From Deltaproteobacteria bacterium (lineage in GTDB: Bacteria; Desulfobacterota_B; Binatia; UBA9968), in assembly GCA_005879255.1 (NCBI GenBank), contig VBKY01000349.1:1-9246 (forward strand): a DNA stretch of 9,246 nt, given 5' to 3'. Under the pieces are notes generated by a model, which was not told where the DNA came from, made no database searches, and worked only from the letters and a program-made list of their open reading frames with translations. Positions 1 through 6,393 of the stretch are shown one piece after another (position 1 is the stretch's first letter; every line of letters begins with the position of its first letter). A program made the position numbers and the translations under genes.

Positions 1-876
1 GAGAAACTGGGCATCTCACAGGCGATGAAAGAAAAGTCCATTGATATCGCTTTGGATGTCCAGTCCCGCACCGTCTTTTTTCAACGATCGCGGGGCGCGG
101 ATGTTTACATCATCGCCGGCTGGAGAAACCAACACACCGTCGCCTGGGTCGGCCCGCCGCATATCAAGTCACTGCAGGATCTGAAGGGCAAGCGCGTCAG
201 CATCAGCGATTTCAACAGCCTTCGTCACTGGGGGATACAGATCCAGCTGCGCAAGGCCGGGTTGGATATCGAGCGGGACGTGGAATGGGTGAGAACCGGC
301 GTCTCGGAACATCTTCACGAGGAGGCCCTCAAGAACGGCAAAGTAGAATGCGCGCCGGTGTCCGTGCGGACGGCGCAATCGCTCAAGAAGGAAGGCTGCA
401 ATGTCCTCGTTGTGCCGAGGGATCAGTACCCGAATGGCTTCCCGCAGCGGATCATCGCGGCTACCGGGCGTATACTCGAGGAGCGCCCGGATTTGGTCAA
501 GAAATTTCTCAAAGGACTGATTCGCTCCTATTGGTTCGTGCGCGATATGCCGAAGAATTTCGAGTTTCTCTATAATCTCGACAAGCGGCTTCGGCTGGAA
601 ACCGCTGACCCTGAAGAACGGGTACACAACCCTCGCCGCTATACAATACACTTCCTGGAGTCACAGCCGTTTCCTCTCGACGGACTGGCGACGGGATTCG
701 AGGATATGCTGCGGGAGGAAAAACTGATCGGCGGATTGGAGTACGACGTGCCTGCCGTTGCGAGCGTGTGCGCTCAGGATCTAGTCGCGGAGGCCTACAA
801 GGAGCTCAGAGCACAGAACGAATTGCAGCCGGAGTACCAGCGCGTTCATGCCATCGCAGAGCGCTACGGCTACTAA
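1..876 (+). CDS. ABC transporter substrate-binding protein, NMT1/THI5/SsuA-like (5' truncated)
   Basis: The frame is open from the first base of the window to the TAA at 874-876, giving 291 residues; the start codon, signal peptide and first part of lobe 1 lie upstream. An internal ATG at 25 is unlikely to be the true start because the frame continues before it with matching sequence. Features of the NMT1/SsuA class of periplasmic binding proteins are visible: a DIALDV stretch early on, then SLQDLKGKRV at about residues 57-66, the hallmark that opens the second half of lobe 1, followed by a lobe with PDLVKKFLKGL and a C-terminal helical part. Family members bind small organic ligands (sulfonates, pyrimidine precursors, aromatic acids) and feed an ABC permease. 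No permease or ATPase follows; the next gene is an amidohydrolase 117 bases on. The ligand cannot be predicted. The family call is firm at superfamily level only. Confidence 0.8.
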   Translation, partial: EKLGISQAMKEKSIDIALDVQSRTVFFQRSRGADVYIIAGWRNQHTVAWVGPPHIKSLQDLKGKRVSISDFNSLRHWGIQIQLRKAGLDIERDVEWVRTGVSEHLHEEALKNGKVECAPVSVRTAQSLKKEGCNVLVVPRDQYPNGFPQRIIAATGRILEERPDLVKKFLKGLIRSYWFVRDMPKNFEFLYNLDKRLRLETADPEERVHNPRRYTIHFLESQPFPLDGLATGFEDMLREEKLIGGLEYDVPAVASVCAQDLVAEAYKELRAQNELQPEYQRVHAIAERYGY

Positions 877-993
877 ATCAATGCAGCTTTAGACGACGGT
901 TTATTTCGACAGGCGGCACATCGACTCAGCATAGGGTAACCAGTTCTAAGTTAGTTCTCGCTTAGCCATATTTTGAAGAGGGGTAACACACTT

Positions 994-2172
994 ATGTGGA
1001 AGGATTTCAAAGTGATCGATGCGGACGCGCATATGCATGAGCCGCAATATTTGTGGGAACGTTACGTCGAAGCCAAGTATCGCGATCGAGTGCCGAAGGT
1101 CGCGTTCAAGGACGGCATTCGAATGGTTTATGAGCCTGATGGCAAGATTATTACCAAGGCCGAGCCGCAGCGGCACGCTCTCGACAGCGAGAAACGGGAG
1201 ATGGAGAAAAAGTACGGCGAGGCTTACCGGACATGGTGGTCCGCTGAGACACGGCTGAAGGTCATGGACGAACACGGCTGGGATATTCAAGTCTGCCTGC
1301 CGACGGCGAATAATGGTAACTTCGCTTATCGCGTCGCTTTAAAAGATGTCGAGCTCGGCGCGGCGATGTGCCGGGCTTATAACAACTGGTGCCACGACTA
1401 CTGCAGCGCGAATTCGAAACGCTTGAAGTTCGTTGCCGTCTTGCCGGGCGGCGATGTCGGCGAGATGGTCAAAGAGGCGCGCCGCGCCGTGGAGCAGCTC
1501 GGCGCCGTATCAGTACGTAATCCCGTCCTGCCGGATGGTAAATGGCTGCACGATCCCGAGAACGATGCGCTCTGGCAGCTCGCCTGCGAGCTGGATTTCC
1601 CGATATCCATACACGGCGAATATCGTCACCTGCGCTTCCAGCCCTTTGAGTACAACAAAGACTCGCAGTTTGAAGCCAGCGCTCAGCTCGGGAAGCAGCG
1701 TCTTTCGTTGCGCGGTTTGGATCATGCGTTGGGTTTTCCTTTCGATAACATGACCACGCTTGGGTACTTTATTTTCACGGGCATTCTCGATCGCTTTCCC
1801 AGGCTGCGCTTGGGATTGCTCGAATCCAACGCCGGCTGGCTGCCGTTTTGGCTTGGCCGCATGGACGATCATACCCACGGCCGTAATAGCGTGATGGGCA
1901 ATGCGGTCGACCGCTTGCCGCTGCGCCCGACGGAATACTTCATGCGTCAATGCAGCTTGGCTTGCGATAGCGACGAGCGCGCGCTCAAGTCGGTGGTGGA
2001 ATATCTGAACGGCGACAACCTGGTATGGAACAGCGACTACCCGCACCCCGACGCTCCCGAGCCGGCCGAGGCGCTGCCCGATCTGGACGCTCAGCCGATT
2101 TCCCAGGAAGCCAAACGGAAAATTCTCTGGGACAACTCCGTGCGACTCTACGGGCCGCGGATTCTTTCCTGA
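994..2172 (+). CDS. Amidohydrolase-2 family metal-dependent hydrolase/decarboxylase (HxH type)
   Basis: This 392-residue protein belongs to the amidohydrolase superfamily, Amidohydro_2 group (relatives: ACMSD and gamma-resorcylate decarboxylase), a TIM-barrel fold that hydrolyses or decarboxylates small acids in the cytoplasm. Visible ligands and landmarks: D11-A-H13-M-H15-E-P at the end of strand 1; H207 in SIHGEYRH; H244 in LDHALGFPF; the family signature LRLGLLESNAGWLPFW with E277; and D348 in WNSDYPHPDAP, the conserved strand-8 Asp. There is no signal peptide. I chose ATG 994 because the family normally begins a few residues before the VIDADxH motif and a purine-rich site (AGAGGGG, 977-983) precedes it; an in-frame TTG at 973 overlaps that site. 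The SBP gene follows after 59 bases on the same strand, so co-transcription is likely. The substrate is unknown; hydrolase versus decarboxylase cannot be settled from sequence. Confidence 0.9.
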   Translation: MWKDFKVIDADAHMHEPQYLWERYVEAKYRDRVPKVAFKDGIRMVYEPDGKIITKAEPQRHALDSEKREMEKKYGEAYRTWWSAETRLKVMDEHGWDIQVCLPTANNGNFAYRVALKDVELGAAMCRAYNNWCHDYCSANSKRLKFVAVLPGGDVGEMVKEARRAVEQLGAVSVRNPVLPDGKWLHDPENDALWQLACELDFPISIHGEYRHLRFQPFEYNKDSQFEASAQLGKQRLSLRGLDHALGFPFDNMTTLGYFIFTGILDRFPRLRLGLLESNAGWLPFWLGRMDDHTHGRNSVMGNAVDRLPLRPTEYFMRQCSLACDSDERALKSVVEYLNGDNLVWNSDYPHPDAPEPAEALPDLDAQPISQEAKRKILWDNSVRLYGPRILS

Positions 2173-2216
2173 CCTTGGACAATCTCCAGAGCAATCGATG
2201 CCGTCGCGGAGGCGCT

Positions 2217-2222
2217 AAGGAG
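2217..2222 (+). promoter_or_regulatory. Shine-Dalgarno site fixing the start of the SBP at 2232
   Basis: AAGGAG lies 9 bases before ATG 2232. It decides the start: the reading frame is open further upstream (to about 2025, inside the amidohydrolase gene), but only ATG 2232 has this site and places a signal peptide at the N-terminus. Confidence 0.8.
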
Positions 2223-2231
2223 CACTGGCGG

Positions 2232-3269
2232 ATGTGGAATTACCCAAGATATATCGCAGGGCTTTTGGTTTTACCGGCGTGGCTTGCCGGCATTTCAGCA
2301 GCCCCAGGTGCCTCGGATGAGTTAGTCAAAGCCGCAAACAAAGAAGCCGTCCTTTTGATTTACGGCGGCGCAACGCTGCAACACATGACCCTGTTGATCG
2401 AAAACTTTAACCGGACCCATCCGGCTATCAAAGTCAATTATCTGCGTAAATCCGGATCGTCACTGTTCGAACTCATCGTTCGCGAGCTCAGAGCCAAGAC
2501 CTACAACGCCGACGCTTATGTGCCGCTGACCGTCGATCAGGCGATCTTTTTGGCTGAGCGCAAATGGTTAACTCGCTACGCTTCCCCCGAGCGTTCGGCA
2601 TTTCCCGAACAGGCGAAAGACCGCGACGGCTACTGGACGACGCTTTACCAGACCGGGCATGTCTACGCCTACAACACGCGGCAAGTGAACTCCAAGGAGG
2701 CGCCGCGCGCGTACGACGATCTGCTTCAACCGAAATGGAAAGGCAAGATCATGATGGACGAGGAGGAAGACCTTTGGTACGCGTCGGTGTTGGAGATTCT
2801 CGGCAAGGAGAAGGGTCTAAGGTTTATGCGTGGCTTGGCGCAGCAGCAGCCGATGTTTCAGGGAAGCAAAACGCTGATGATGCAACTGCTGTGCGCCGGT
2901 GAAGTAGCGTTGGCCTTTCCGGTCAATTTTAACCAAGCCAACGATGCCAAGAAAAGAGGCTGTCCGAGCGAGTTTGTCGTATTCGAGCCGCAGACCCAGC
3001 GCCCTCCGTTCGTTATCGCCATGGCGCACAACGCGCCGCATCCGGCGGCGGCCAAGCTGTTCATTGATTTTTTGCTCGCCAAGGAGCCGCAAAGGTTCAT
3101 GCAGGAAAATATTTTTCGCCAATCGGCAAGGCTAGACGTTGAGCCGAGCGGCGATCTCGCCAAACTAAAGGGAGTTCGGACGTGGAGATCGGATTGGAAC
3201 GCAATCTTCAAAGAGCGCAGTAGTTATAGAGATGCGTTTATGAAAACGTTCAATCTTTCGGCGAGATAA
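2232..3269 (+). CDS. Extracellular solute-binding protein, ferric/spermidine-type fold
   Basis: This 345-residue secreted protein resembles family 1/6/11 periplasmic binding proteins of ABC importers (FbpA/AfuA and PotD relatives). A Sec signal peptide covers about residues 1-27, with hydrophobic core IAGLLVLPAWLAGI and possible cleavage after ISA (23) or PGA (27). The mature protein starts with the usual ELVKAANKEAV (30-40), where family members read LxxAAKKEG. Other landmarks are HVYAYNTRQV (133-142), YDDLLQPKWKGKI (151-163), LCAGEVALAF (220-229) and HPAAAKLFIDFLL (270-282), the standard second-lobe closing helix. It has no adjacent Tyr-Tyr pair, which many ferric-iron binders use, so iron is not a safe guess. 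It sits 59 bases after the amidohydrolase, and no permease or ATPase gene follows; the next gene is convergent after 90 bases. It may use permeases encoded elsewhere or work as a sensor subunit. Confidence 0.85.
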   Translation: MWNYPRYIAGLLVLPAWLAGISAAPGASDELVKAANKEAVLLIYGGATLQHMTLLIENFNRTHPAIKVNYLRKSGSSLFELIVRELRAKTYNADAYVPLTVDQAIFLAERKWLTRYASPERSAFPEQAKDRDGYWTTLYQTGHVYAYNTRQVNSKEAPRAYDDLLQPKWKGKIMMDEEEDLWYASVLEILGKEKGLRFMRGLAQQQPMFQGSKTLMMQLLCAGEVALAFPVNFNQANDAKKRGCPSEFVVFEPQTQRPPFVIAMAHNAPHPAAAKLFIDFLLAKEPQRFMQENIFRQSARLDVEPSGDLAKLKGVRTWRSDWNAIFKERSSYRDAFMKTFNLSAR

Positions 3270-3359
3270 TACGGCTGGAATGATAACACCTGGAGTTTAA
3301 GATTTTCGCGATACGAGGATTGTCCAGCTAGTCAACAGCGTCCCATTCTACTCCCTATT

Positions 3360-3821
3360 CTACTCTACTACTTTCGATCCGCCGATCGGCTCGAACTCGT
3401 AAATGCCTCCATCAGCCATGAGTGCCAGAAAGAGATGGCCATCCTTCAATGTGTACGACCGCACAAACTCCCAGTCCTTGACGATGCGATCATGGAGGGA
3501 GCCGGGCGGGCACATCGCGCGAGTAAGGGCGAGCGGACCAAACTGGAGCTGGTTTGGTCCCGAAGATTTCCACGTTCCGCGCCCACGGTTGCAGTCGATC
3601 CGCGCGCTTACGCTGCCGTCGGTCCCGAAGGCGATCGTGTACTTCGCCGGCTCATCGGGCGTCAGCAGCTTGTCATCACTGCCCTGAAACCTGACTAACT
3701 GCCAGGACGTGCCGCCGAGGCCGGCTACTGCGTCCTGCGGCGGGGCCGGCGTGCGCACACTGCAGGCGATTGCCAGCAGCAGCGCCGCCAGCAACAGACA
3801 ACGTACCCAGGCGCTCTTCAC
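3360..3821 (-). CDS. META/HslJ-domain lipoprotein
   Basis: This 153-residue protein has an N-terminal lipoprotein signal: MKSAWVR, a hydrophobic stretch at 8-19, and a lipobox-like LAIAC ending at Cys20, so it is probably anchored by lipid in the cell envelope. The -3 residue is Ala rather than the usual Leu. A single META domain follows (about 35-148). Visible hallmarks are GLGGTSWQLVRF (34-45), YTIAFGTDGSVSARIDCNRG (61-80), the TRAMCP segment (100-105) and the terminal DGHLFLALMADGGIYEF strand pair (117-133). Cys77 and Cys104 are the conserved pair of the family. META proteins include HslJ (linked to novobiocin resistance) and heat-inducible lipoproteins; a biochemical role is not established. 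The start is a GTG without a clear Shine-Dalgarno site, chosen because it yields a well-formed signal peptide. The gene is convergent with the SBP to its left. Confidence 0.85.
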   Translation of the reverse strand: MKSAWVRCLLLAALLLAIACSVRTPAPPQDAVAGLGGTSWQLVRFQGSDDKLLTPDEPAKYTIAFGTDGSVSARIDCNRGRGTWKSSGPNQLQFGPLALTRAMCPPGSLHDRIVKDWEFVRSYTLKDGHLFLALMADGGIYEFEPIGGSKVVE

Positions 3822-4135
3822 CCGCCGAGCAAAACATATTCGCGCCGGCGAAGCTAGATACGGTCAGCAAGTTACGGCTGTTTGAAAGCCCGCGGGCAGT
3901 AAAAAATTTAGCGGCAAAGGATTTACACAAGAACTGGATTTAATCCGACAGCGACCGGTGAGAGAATCGGAGACGGACGATCTATGCGATTGCCCAACGA
4001 GATCGCCCTCGGCGTATTGATCAAACGAAGGTTTGCGTCCCCTTTTGAACCCGCTGCTCTCGGCCTTTCCCAGATGGCAGGTCTTTTTTCGCCCATCGCT
4101 ACGGTTGGGATGATTCCTTTGATGAACGGAGTAGG
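3822..4135. other. Intergenic stretch between two minus-strand genes
   Basis: These 314 bases separate the META lipoprotein start from the stop of the NTF2-like gene. On the META side there is an AT-rich patch at about 3898-3912 and a perfect 10-base palindrome, GCCCGCGGGC, at 3888-3897, about 70 bases before the META start. These could be promoter or operator elements, but I see no convincing -35/-10 pair. The rest is occupied by a possible small plus-strand ORF, listed separately. Confidence 0.4.
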
Positions 4136-4157
4136 TCAGCTAGCGGGGATCGAATGA
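3984..4157 (+). CDS. Possible small hydrophobic protein (57 aa), unrecognised
   Basis: ATG 3984 opens a 57-codon frame ending at TGA 4155-4157; the frame has no stop back to 3912. A GGAG sits at 3969-3972, 11 bases upstream, a somewhat long spacing. The product has a basic N-terminal half with IKRRF and a hydrophobic C-terminal half (about residues 28-56) that could form one membrane-spanning helix. It would overlap the last 22 bases of the convergent NTF2-like gene. I recognise no family. It could be a genuine small membrane protein, a relic, or chance. The support is codon-like composition and gap position only. Confidence 0.2.
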   Translation: MRLPNEIALGVLIKRRFASPFEPAALGLSQMAGLFSPIATVGMIPLMNGVGQLAGIE

Positions 4158-4546
4158 TGTTCATGCATGACTATCCACTGACCGTCGATCTTGCGTAGGC
4201 CAATCGTCAAACGAAACTCCAGCTCAATTTTATCTCCGTTCGCCTCCGTTCCAGCACAGCGCATCAGGGCAGTGACAAACGCAACATCATTGCCTGCAGT
4301 GATGTTCATCTCGCTGATATCAAAGACCCCGGAAGCCTTAGACCAAGAAAAGAAAAGATCCCAAGTCTTCCTGTACGCTTCGATTCCTTTGGATTGAATC
4401 GGCGGTGGGACATCAAACATCAACATATCCGGCGAGTGATTGGACAGTATCCCATCGAGATTCTTGGTGCGAACCGCTCTCGCCCAGTTCTCCACTAGGT
4501 CGCGGATCGCGCCTTCATCTATCTTTCTGTTGTCGTTCGCGCTCAT
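4136..4546 (-). CDS. NTF2-like (SnoaL/DUF4440-type) protein
   Basis: This 136-residue cytoplasmic protein has no signal peptide. It shows the nuclear transport factor 2-like cone fold pattern: an N-terminal helix IRDLVENWARAVRTKNLDGI (14-33) followed by a D-x-L-x-F strand (DMLMFDVPPP, 40-49), a GIEAYRKTWDLFF helix, and alternating strands ending in the family signature RLTIGLRKIDGQWIVMHEHHS (112-132). The closest groups are the SnoaL_3/DUF4440 proteins often annotated as ketosteroid isomerase-like or SgcJ/EcaC family. These use the cone cavity as a small-molecule pocket and range from isomerases to non-catalytic binders, so no reaction is assigned. ATG 4546 is preferred over an in-frame ATG at 4573 because AAAGGAGAT lies just before it. 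The META gene lies 314 bases downstream on the same strand; a shared transcript is possible but not shown. Confidence 0.85.
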   Translation of the reverse strand: MSANDNRKIDEGAIRDLVENWARAVRTKNLDGILSNHSPDMLMFDVPPPIQSKGIEAYRKTWDLFFSWSKASGVFDISEMNITAGNDVAFVTALMRCAGTEANGDKIELEFRLTIGLRKIDGQWIVMHEHHSIPAS

Positions 4547-4550
4547 TTGG

Positions 4551-4559
4551 ATCTCCTTT
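4551..4559 (-). promoter_or_regulatory. Shine-Dalgarno site fixing the start of the NTF2-like gene
   Basis: On the minus strand AAAGGAGAT ends 4 bases before ATG 4546, with the AGGAG core 6 bases away. It lies inside the longer frame from ATG 4573 and so argues for the shorter protein. Confidence 0.75.
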
Positions 4560-4612
4560 CTCTGACCTTGCATTAGTGGCTCCAGCGGTCACGACTGGAA
4601 GTCTAACAAACG

Positions 4613-4618
4613 AGTATA
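4613..4618 (-). promoter_or_regulatory. Possible -10 box for the NTF2-like gene
   Basis: TATACT on the minus strand matches five of six positions of the sigma-70 -10 consensus and lies about 70 bases upstream of ATG 4546. No good -35 box is found at 16-18 bases, so this is a weak call. Confidence 0.25.
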
Positions 4619-4944
4619 GACGGTTACAGGGGACGTCGTTGACTAGCTGGAATGCACCGAAGGCAACGAACTCGACAACCGCATGGCCATGCTCGGCGCG
4701 CAGAGCAAAGAAAAAGAACTACGTTTGTATCAGAGGGAAATGGATATTCCGACGCTGCTGAAGATGCGTGCGGGTTGATCAAGAAAGCGTTGTTGCCTCA
4801 AAGGTTCGTATCTCTTGCGCTAAACGAGTGCAAAGCTTGCCCTTGTCCGACTCTACAAGTGACCACGCTATTGTTTCTGGTATTTGCGGCTTCTTCGTCG
4901 ACCACGCCGGTTGGTTGTAAAAGTTCCGTTCATGCCGTCGAAAA

Positions 4945-4986
4945 AGTAAAAAGTCAGGAGTTAGGAGTCAGGAGTGAGCAGTCAGA
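4945..4986 (+). repeat. Degenerate heptanucleotide tandem repeat (about six units)
   Basis: Units read AGTAAAA, AGTCAGG, AGTTAGG, AGTCAGG, AGTGAGC, AGTCAGA. Copies 2-4 differ by at most one base; the outer copies are more divergent. It lies in non-coding DNA between two minus-strand genes. Heptanucleotide short tandem repeats of this sort occur in intergenic DNA of cyanobacteria and other bacteria; a role is not known here. Confidence 0.8.
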
Positions 4987-4994
4987 AGCAAAGC

Positions 4995-5034
4995 GCGGAC
5001 TCCTTGCTCCTGTCCAAAAGGGGCTCGAATCCGC
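4995..5034. terminator. Inverted repeat just beyond the minus-strand SBP stop, possible weak terminator
   Basis: GCGGACTC (4995-5002) and GAATCCGC (5027-5034) pair over 8 positions with one mismatch or G-T wobble depending on strand, around a 24-base loop. It begins 26 bases beyond the stop of the SBP gene at 5061. The minus strand lacks a strong T run after the stem, and the loop is large, so terminator function is doubtful. Confidence 0.25.
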
Positions 5035-5060
5035 TTTTAGCTCTGCTGCGCCGACTTAAA

Positions 5061-6194
5061 CTATTTTTTGCCGACGGCTTCCGCCTTCGGAAACCCATAC
5101 GCTTCAATCACGAGCCGCAAATACTCTTGCATTTTGGTGTAATGCCGCCAGTCCACCAAAGAAATCTTCTTTGCGCGGGCCACCTGAAAAGCCGTTGTGC
5201 CGGGAGAGAAGATCGAGCCCTTGTAGCGCGATTCGATGAGCCTTTGCGCTTCCGGGCCGGAAACGAACTCTAACCACAACAAAGCTGCATAGGGAGAATC
5301 GGCCTTGTCGAATACAGCCTCGTGGTCACCGATCCGGACCGGAATGGGCTCGACCATTTTGTAGCCGAGTGCGCCGGTGACGTCCTTGCTCATGAATCTC
5401 TTTGTGCCGGTTAAATTCGCGCCCAAGTACACTCCATGTTCCCCCGTAGAAAGCGCGCCGATCGCCCGCGAATGTCCCCCAACCCACACGGGGTTTTGCG
5501 TGGAAATTTTCTTCGCAAACTGCAAAGTCTTCTCGATGCCCCAAGCCGGCACCAGAGCCGATGTGAACTGCGGGCGAATGTCGGCGAGAAATTTTCGTCC
5601 CTGAAATTCAGGCTTGAGGAACTCTTCCCATTGGGTGGGCACTTTTTCGTCGGAAAGCAAATTTTTGTTGTAGGTGACGACCATGGTATTCGTCGTGTAG
5701 GCAACAATATTGCGGTTGACCGGATCAATCATCCCGACAGGAATCTGCAGGATGCGCTGCTGCGCCATGCCGAGAATGTCGAATCTCCTTTGATGCGGCA
5801 AATACTCGTCGTAAAAATCACCCGCGATGAAGTTGATGTCCCAGCCTCGCGCGGCGCCCGCTTTCATCTCGAGGATCATCCGCTGATAGGTGTCGGTTCC
5901 GCTTATTTCCTCGGCGCGCAGTTCAATGAACGGGTATTTTTTCCTGAAAGCCTCGGCCACAGGCTTTAACATGTCGCCTTCCAGAGAGGACATGACCCGC
6001 AGCCTGCCTTCTCGCTTCGCCTTGCTCACAATATCATTGTGACTCAGTTCAAAGGCGTAGCCTTGTGTCTCGGCTTCGTACTTTGCTTTTGTCGCAGCGG
6101 AAGCCGCGGCCGTCGCGTGCGCCGGAGATGCCAACGACCAAGCCAATTGCAATACTGCCAGCACGCCCCATATCCGCAGGCACTTAACCTTCAT
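5061..6194 (-). CDS. Extracellular solute-binding protein, ferric/spermidine-type fold (second copy)
   Basis: This 377-residue periplasmic binding protein has a clear Sec signal peptide: basic MKVKCLR, hydrophobic IWGVLAVLQLAWSLA and an AHA cleavage motif at residues 25-27. The mature part shows the class pattern: DIVSKAKREGRLRVMSS (54-70), AFRKKYPFIEL (82-92), YNKNLL (175-180), TQWEEFLKPEFQGRKFL (187-203), GALSTGEHGVYLGAN (246-260) and SPYAALLWLEFVSGPEAQRL (300-319). It is a distant paralogue of the SBP at 2232-3269; both carry the LLxPxxxGK-type segment. There is no Tyr-Tyr pair, so ferric iron is not indicated. The frame is open to 6302, but ATG 6194 is chosen: GGAGG lies 6 bases before it (3 before the adjacent ATG 6197) and it gives a proper signal peptide. 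It is transcribed away from the second amidohydrolase. No permease or ATPase is nearby. Confidence 0.88.
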   Translation of the reverse strand: MKVKCLRIWGVLAVLQLAWSLASPAHATAAASAATKAKYEAETQGYAFELSHNDIVSKAKREGRLRVMSSLEGDMLKPVAEAFRKKYPFIELRAEEISGTDTYQRMILEMKAGAARGWDINFIAGDFYDEYLPHQRRFDILGMAQQRILQIPVGMIDPVNRNIVAYTTNTMVVTYNKNLLSDEKVPTQWEEFLKPEFQGRKFLADIRPQFTSALVPAWGIEKTLQFAKKISTQNPVWVGGHSRAIGALSTGEHGVYLGANLTGTKRFMSKDVTGALGYKMVEPIPVRIGDHEAVFDKADSPYAALLWLEFVSGPEAQRLIESRYKGSIFSPGTTAFQVARAKKISLVDWRHYTKMQEYLRLVIEAYGFPKAEAVGKK

Positions 6195-6200
6195 CATGCG

Positions 6201-6205
6201 CCTCC
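6201..6205 (-). promoter_or_regulatory. Shine-Dalgarno site fixing the start of the minus-strand SBP
   Basis: GGAGG on the minus strand lies 6 bases before ATG 6194 and only 3 before the adjacent ATG 6197, favouring the second of the two tandem ATGs and excluding the open frame extension to 6302. Confidence 0.75.
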
Positions 6206-6259
6206 AATCTCTGTTGCTTGCTAGTGGAGACCAAAAATCCCTTAGCGCAATGCGGAGAC

Positions 6260-6289
6260 ATTTGTCCAGCCCTGAGTTGGTAGGGTCAA
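6260..6289 (-). promoter_or_regulatory. Possible promoter for the minus-strand SBP
   Basis: On the minus strand TTGACC (6284-6289) resembles a -35 box (five of six) and is followed after 18 bases by ACAAAT (6260-6265), a poor -10 match. It lies about 65-95 bases upstream of ATG 6194. The -35 half is good; the -10 half is weak. Confidence 0.3.
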
Positions 6290-6322
6290 ACTTAACAATC
6301 ACATGGCAGCAGCACTAAACGG

Positions 6323-6350
6323 TTGACACATCCCGGCGTGGTGATACGCT
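6323..6350 (+). promoter_or_regulatory. Sigma-70-like promoter of the second amidohydrolase
   Basis: A perfect -35 box TTGACA (6323-6328) is followed after 16 bases by TACGCT (6345-6350), which keeps the key first, second and last -10 positions. The expected transcription start near 6357 gives a leader of about 37 bases before ATG 6394, with the ribosome site in it. Confidence 0.55.
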
Positions 6351-6380
6351 GCGGCATCGTGAAGTCAAACGAGCGATTAA

Positions 6381-6386
6381 AGGAGG
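6381..6386 (+). promoter_or_regulatory. Strong Shine-Dalgarno site of the second amidohydrolase
   Basis: AGGAGG, a full match to the anti-Shine-Dalgarno core, sits 7 bases before ATG 6394, the strongest ribosome site in the window. It confirms the start. Confidence 0.85.
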
Positions 6387-6393
6387 AAGGAAC

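Larger units (their letters stand above)
4574..5060. other. Gene-free stretch with a coding-like relic and a simple repeat
   Basis: About 490 bases lie between the NTF2-like gene and the 3' end of the minus-strand SBP gene. A plus-strand frame (4652-5059) is open, but its product is low-complexity, runs through the heptanucleotide repeat and lacks a ribosome site, so I do not call it. A different frame, 4647-4778, reads like the end of a real protein: 43 codons, many charged residues, containing NRMAMLGAQSKEKELRLYQR and ending TLLKMRAG, with a stop immediately upstream and no start. It may be a decayed gene end. The right part holds the tandem repeat and an inverted repeat listed separately. 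Confidence 0.4.

Noticed and set aside
943..971. TTCTAA/CATATT promoter-like pair before the first amidohydrolase
   Set aside because: The transcription start would fall at the ribosome site, and the match is poor.
973..993. TTG start for the first amidohydrolase
   Set aside because: It overlaps the likely ribosome site and adds seven residues not expected before the family's N-terminal strand.
1510..2046. 178-codon minus-strand ORF opposite the first amidohydrolase
   Set aside because: Antisense shadow of a strongly supported gene, without a ribosome site or domain.
2025..2231. Upstream extension of the SBP frame into the amidohydrolase gene
   Set aside because: It has no ribosome site, would overlap the amidohydrolase by about 150 bases and would bury the signal peptide.
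3270..3359. Possible bidirectional terminator between convergent genes
   Set aside because: Only short complementary words (GCTGG/CCAGC) with a long loop and no T run. The TTCTACTC direct repeat at 3346-3365 is too short to interpret.
4652..5059. 135-codon plus-strand ORF
   Set aside because: Low-complexity product, translates the heptanucleotide repeat, and has no ribosome site or recognisable domain.
6195..6302. N-terminal extension of the minus-strand SBP by 36 residues
   Set aside because: It would place the signal peptide internally and cover the GGAGG site that fits ATG 6194.
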